8,923 nt of DNA from DAISIK01 sp036822055. Its GTDB lineage: Bacteria > Verrucomicrobiota > Verrucomicrobiia > Opitutales > Puniceicoccaceae. A program made the position numbers and the translations under genes. The notes under the pieces are model-generated. The model made no database searches, was not told the origin of the DNA, and was given only the letters and a program-made list of their open reading frames with translations. Below are positions 6,481 to 8,923 of the stretch, in pieces (position 1 is the stretch's first letter; every line of letters begins with the position of its first letter). The stretch lies in assembly GCA_036822055.1 (NCBI GenBank), contig DAISIK010000050.1, forward strand, positions 1 to 8,923. Reading direction: 5' to 3'.

Positions 6481-6583
6481 CGAACAGGTGTCCGGCCACT
6501 TCTAATCAGCTTACCAAGGCGCAATACTCGTGTAGGTTTCGAGGTTCTGGCGAAGCTTTCAGCTTGAGCCTGGCAAGTAGCTC

Positions 6584-8455
6584 ATGCATCAATCACCCAC
6601 TCTTATTCTTCCCAAAAGAATTGTGAATCGCTCCGACTCCTATCAGCCCCTTCTCTTTGGAGCAGCCCTCATTCTCCTCCTCTGGGCACCCTTACTCCTC
6701 TCCGCCGGAAGTTTCACCACTACCATTCGGGCGGGGATGGCCTTCACCGACTGGCCGCTCTCGGACGGCTCCCTCAATCCAGCGGGGTGGATGGAAGAGA
6801 GGGATAAATTTGCCGAGCACAGCCACCGCCTGGCTGCCAAAGTCCTCGGTCTTTTGGCCATTGTCCTCTCCATGCTCTTCTACCTTCGCGAAGGGCGCCG
6901 ATCGGTTCGTTGGCTGGCCCTCCTCCTCCCCTTGCTCATTATCCTGCAAGGCATCCTCGGCGGACTGAGGATACATCTTGATCCACTCAACACCGGGGCA
7001 GTGTCCCCACAGATTGCCCGCACCTTTGCCGTTCTGCACGCCCTCGGCGCCCAGGCCATCTTCGCCTGCCTGGCGCTCCTCTCTTTGGTATCTTCCCGCT
7101 ATTGGCACCGAACCAGCAACCAGGCTGGTGTAAAGACTCGCCCGATCCCTCTTGGCGTGTTCTCGCTTTTCCTTATTTTCATTACCATTGCCGTCGGTGC
7201 AGTTACCCGCCACACGGATGCCGGTCTGGCCATACCCTATTTCCCAGGGGCCAACCATGATGGCGGCTTTTTCCCAAGAACTTTCAATTTTTCGATTGGT
7301 ATCCATTTTTCCCATCGCCTCTTGGCCTACCTTGCCACTTTTGCCACGGCATGGTGGATAGCCCGGCACTGGCAACGGCTATCCCGAGAAAAAACCCCTC
7401 GGGCCTTGGCCCTTGGCTTTCTCCTCATCCTCAGCCTGCAGGTCGCCTTGGGTGCCTTGATCATCGAAACGCTGAGAGGGGAGTGGGTCACCACCATCCA
7501 CATGGTCAATGGAGCTTTTGCCACCGCTACCTTCAGTGCTTGCCTCCTCGTCGTAGCACGCCGCAGCGGCACCTACGACTCTAGCATCGAAAAAGATGAG
7601 GCCGTGCGCCGGGAAGCCCTCCGAGATTTGACCAAGCCCCGTCTCGCCATGCTTTCGACGCTGACCGCCCTTGCTGGGTACGGTCTTGCCCCGGGATCTT
7701 TTTCGATCTTCGTGGCAGTGGCACTAGCTGCTGGAGCCTATGCCTCCGCCAGCGGTGCACTCGCCCTCAATCAATACATGGAACGGAACAGCGATCGCCT
7801 GATGAAGCGAACCGCTGATCGACCGCTTCCATCAGCCCGACTGCAACCCGGTGAAGCCCGGCGGTACGGCATCCTGCTTTCAGTGCTCGGGGTCTTCATT
7901 CTGGCCCTTTTCACCACGCCGAACACCGCCTTGATCAGCGCTTTAACAATCGTCTCCTACCTTGGTCTCTACACGCCAATGAAGCATCGGAGCAGCTGGT
8001 GCACCCACCTCGGAGGCATCCCTGGTGCCTTGCCACCTTTGCTTGGTTGGACCGCTGGGGGAGCGCCGATCGATAGCGTTGCCCTTACCCTATTCGCGCT
8101 CCTTTACGCATGGCAAATGCCTCACTTTTTCGCTATAGCTGCGATGTGTTCGGAGGACTATCGAGCCGCCGGCATTCGTGTGCTCACCGTGTCGGATGGA
8201 AGGTGCGATAGGCTGCGGTTCGAGATCATCTTTTTCGCCATTGCCGTCCTCGTCGTCAGCTGCCTCCCCACTGTGCTTAATGCGGCCGGCTGGTGGTATC
8301 TGGGAGTGGCCCTCGCCTTGGGTTCCTGGCAACTCTATCTGGCTATCGCCTTCTCCCTTCAACCAAACAAAAAACGGGCGAAAACCCTGTTTTTATTTAC
8401 CCTCCTCTACCTGCCAGCAATTCTCCTGGCCTGGCTCCTCAATCATGCCTCCTGA
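6584..8455 (+). CDS. ctaAB: Fused heme A synthase (CtaA) and heme O synthase (CtaB)
   Basis: A 623-residue bifunctional integral membrane protein. The N-terminal part (about 22-325) is heme A synthase, which oxidises the heme O C8 methyl group to formyl. It shows EHSHR at 78-82 (E78, H81), H152 in VLHALGAQ, H244 in HFSHRL and H306 in TIHMVNG, matching the four heme-ligand histidines and the nearby glutamate of CtaA. A polar linker (326-346) leads to the C-terminal part (about 347-620). This is protoheme IX farnesyltransferase of the UbiA superfamily, which makes heme O from heme B and farnesyl diphosphate. Its motifs are TKPR (350-353), N396-x3-E400-x3-D404-x2-MKRT, RPLP (413-416), GGIPGALPPLLGW (477-489), WQMPHF (510-515) and DYRAAGI (525-531). 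The first Asp of the usual N-x3-D-x3-D motif is Glu here. The CtaA half lacks the loop cysteine pair of the Bacillus enzyme. No strong Shine-Dalgarno sequence precedes the ATG. The stop overlaps the DUF420 start, implying translational coupling. Confidence 0.96.
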   Translation: MHQSPTLILPKRIVNRSDSYQPLLFGAALILLLWAPLLLSAGSFTTTIRAGMAFTDWPLSDGSLNPAGWMEERDKFAEHSHRLAAKVLGLLAIVLSMLFYLREGRRSVRWLALLLPLLIILQGILGGLRIHLDPLNTGAVSPQIARTFAVLHALGAQAIFACLALLSLVSSRYWHRTSNQAGVKTRPIPLGVFSLFLIFITIAVGAVTRHTDAGLAIPYFPGANHDGGFFPRTFNFSIGIHFSHRLLAYLATFATAWWIARHWQRLSREKTPRALALGFLLILSLQVALGALIIETLRGEWVTTIHMVNGAFATATFSACLLVVARRSGTYDSSIEKDEAVRREALRDLTKPRLAMLSTLTALAGYGLAPGSFSIFVAVALAAGAYASASGALALNQYMERNSDRLMKRTADRPLPSARLQPGEARRYGILLSVLGVFILALFTTPNTALISALTIVSYLGLYTPMKHRSSWCTHLGGIPGALPPLLGWTAGGAPIDSVALTLFALLYAWQMPHFFAIAAMCSEDYRAAGIRVLTVSDGRCDRLRFEIIFFAIAVLVVSCLPTVLNAAGWWYLGVALALGSWQLYLAIAFSLQPNKKRAKTLFLFTLLYLPAILLAWLLNHAS

Positions 8456-8876
8456 GACTGCACCGATCCTGCCAACCATCAACGCTTGCCTGAACGGATT
8501 TGCCACGGTTCTCCTAACCGTCGGATTTTATTTTAATCGGCGGCAAAAACACCTCGCTCACGGGATTTGCATGACTGCAGCTATTTTCGTCAGTGCAGTG
8601 TTTCTGATTGGTTATGTTGCCGATAAGATTATCCGAGGTGGAGTCCATACCGCCTTCGCTGGAGAAGGCTTCTGGAAGGCTATTTATTATACCATGCTGA
8701 TCACCCACATCGTGGCTGCCATGGTAATTCTCCCCCTCGTCCTCTGGACTTGGTCACGGGCCCTGAAAAAGGATTTTTCACGTCATCGGCGATGGGCTAA
8801 ATTCACTTTCCCACTCTGGTATTATGTTTCAGTGACTGGCGTTCTTGTTTATTTGTTTCTTTATCAACTTTTTTGA
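8445..8876 (+). CDS. DUF420 membrane protein, probable cytochrome oxidase assembly factor
   Basis: A 143-residue protein with four predicted membrane helices (about 15-30, 39-60, 78-101 and 120-141), a typical size for DUF420 (PF04238). Family features are clear: ILPTINACLNG (8-18), H39 and the following MTAA-x-x-VS-AVFLIGY (43-57), FAGEGFWKAIYY (71-82), H88 in LITHIVAAM, PLVLWTW (97-103), RHRRWAKFT (113-121), and PLWYYVSVTGVLVY (123-136). DUF420 proteins such as staphylococcal CtaM and bacillary YozB are linked to maturation of heme A-containing aa3/caa3 oxidases. The gene begins 11 nt before the stop of the CtaA-CtaB fusion, so it is probably translated by coupling. A longer in-frame reading from 8178 exists, but its extra residues lie in a shadow frame of the ctaB part and lack family similarity, so I take the ATG at 8445. 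The oxidase subunits themselves are not in the window. Confidence 0.93.
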   Translation: MPPETAPILPTINACLNGFATVLLTVGFYFNRRQKHLAHGICMTAAIFVSAVFLIGYVADKIIRGGVHTAFAGEGFWKAIYYTMLITHIVAAMVILPLVLWTWSRALKKDFSRHRRWAKFTFPLWYYVSVTGVLVYLFLYQLF

Positions 8877-8923
8877 TCTTCTCCCATCCGACTTCTCGGG
8901 GGTTCAAAAAACCGAAGTTTAAT

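Noticed and set aside
6692..7375. Long antisense open frame (227 residues) opposite ctaA
   Set aside because: It is rich in Gly, Glu and Lys with no domain pattern and lies wholly opposite a well-supported membrane protein. It is a by-product of that gene's codon use.
8178..8876. A 232-residue reading that extends the DUF420 protein upstream inside the heme synthase gene
   Set aside because: Its first 89 residues are a shifted-frame shadow of the ctaB region. DUF420 proteins begin at about the ATG at 8445, which also gives the usual family length.
8890..8921. Possible terminator after the DUF420 gene (CTTC and GGTT pairing with AACC and GAAG)
   Set aside because: The stem is interrupted by a large one-sided bulge, and the window ends before any T-run could be judged.

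Overview
The window looks like a bacterial chromosome contig of moderate GC (roughly mid-fifties percent by eye). No marker gene fixes the taxon. The mix is reminiscent of Verrucomicrobiota: a secreted lyase of the heparin-lyase/PL jelly-roll type with a lectin-like tail, a membrane-anchored helical-repeat protein with 'W-x-x-x-x-P-x-x-A' units, an OPT transporter and a CtaA-CtaB fusion. This placement is an inference of moderate to low certainty. The sequence is a scaffold: a run of exactly 100 N (2423-2522) marks a gap of unknown true size.

Layout. 1-351 is gene-free. 352-2169 (+) encodes an OPT-family oligopeptide/metallophore transporter starting at GTG. 2170-2950 has no convincing gene and contains the gap, with a 15-bp direct repeat abutting both gap edges. 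Two minus-strand genes follow. 4191-5423 encodes a secreted polysaccharide lyase-like protein with a three-repeat beta-trefoil-like C-terminus. Downstream of it, 73 bp away, 2951-4117 encodes a single-pass membrane protein with helical repeats. The divergent intergenic region 5424-5942 has no gene but is unusually rich in symmetry. It holds an 8-bp inverted repeat upstream of the lyase gene, an imperfect 16-bp direct repeat, and a roughly 130-nt element closed by a 10-bp perfect stem with two inner stems stacked directly on it (5703-5833).

On the plus strand, 5943-6440 encodes a small two-helix membrane protein with a C-terminal SHOCT motif. 6584-8455 encodes one polypeptide that fuses heme A synthase (CtaA, N-terminal) to heme O synthase (CtaB, C-terminal). 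8445-8876, overlapping it by 11 nt, encodes a DUF420 membrane protein of the type tied to assembly of aa3/caa3 cytochrome oxidase. These last two form a heme A supply and oxidase assembly module. The oxidase structural genes are not in the window and may lie just beyond its right edge.

The annotated genes belong to recognisable families. The least explained parts are the structured intergenic element at 5703-5833, the gap region with its edge repeats, and the lyase plus helical-repeat pair.
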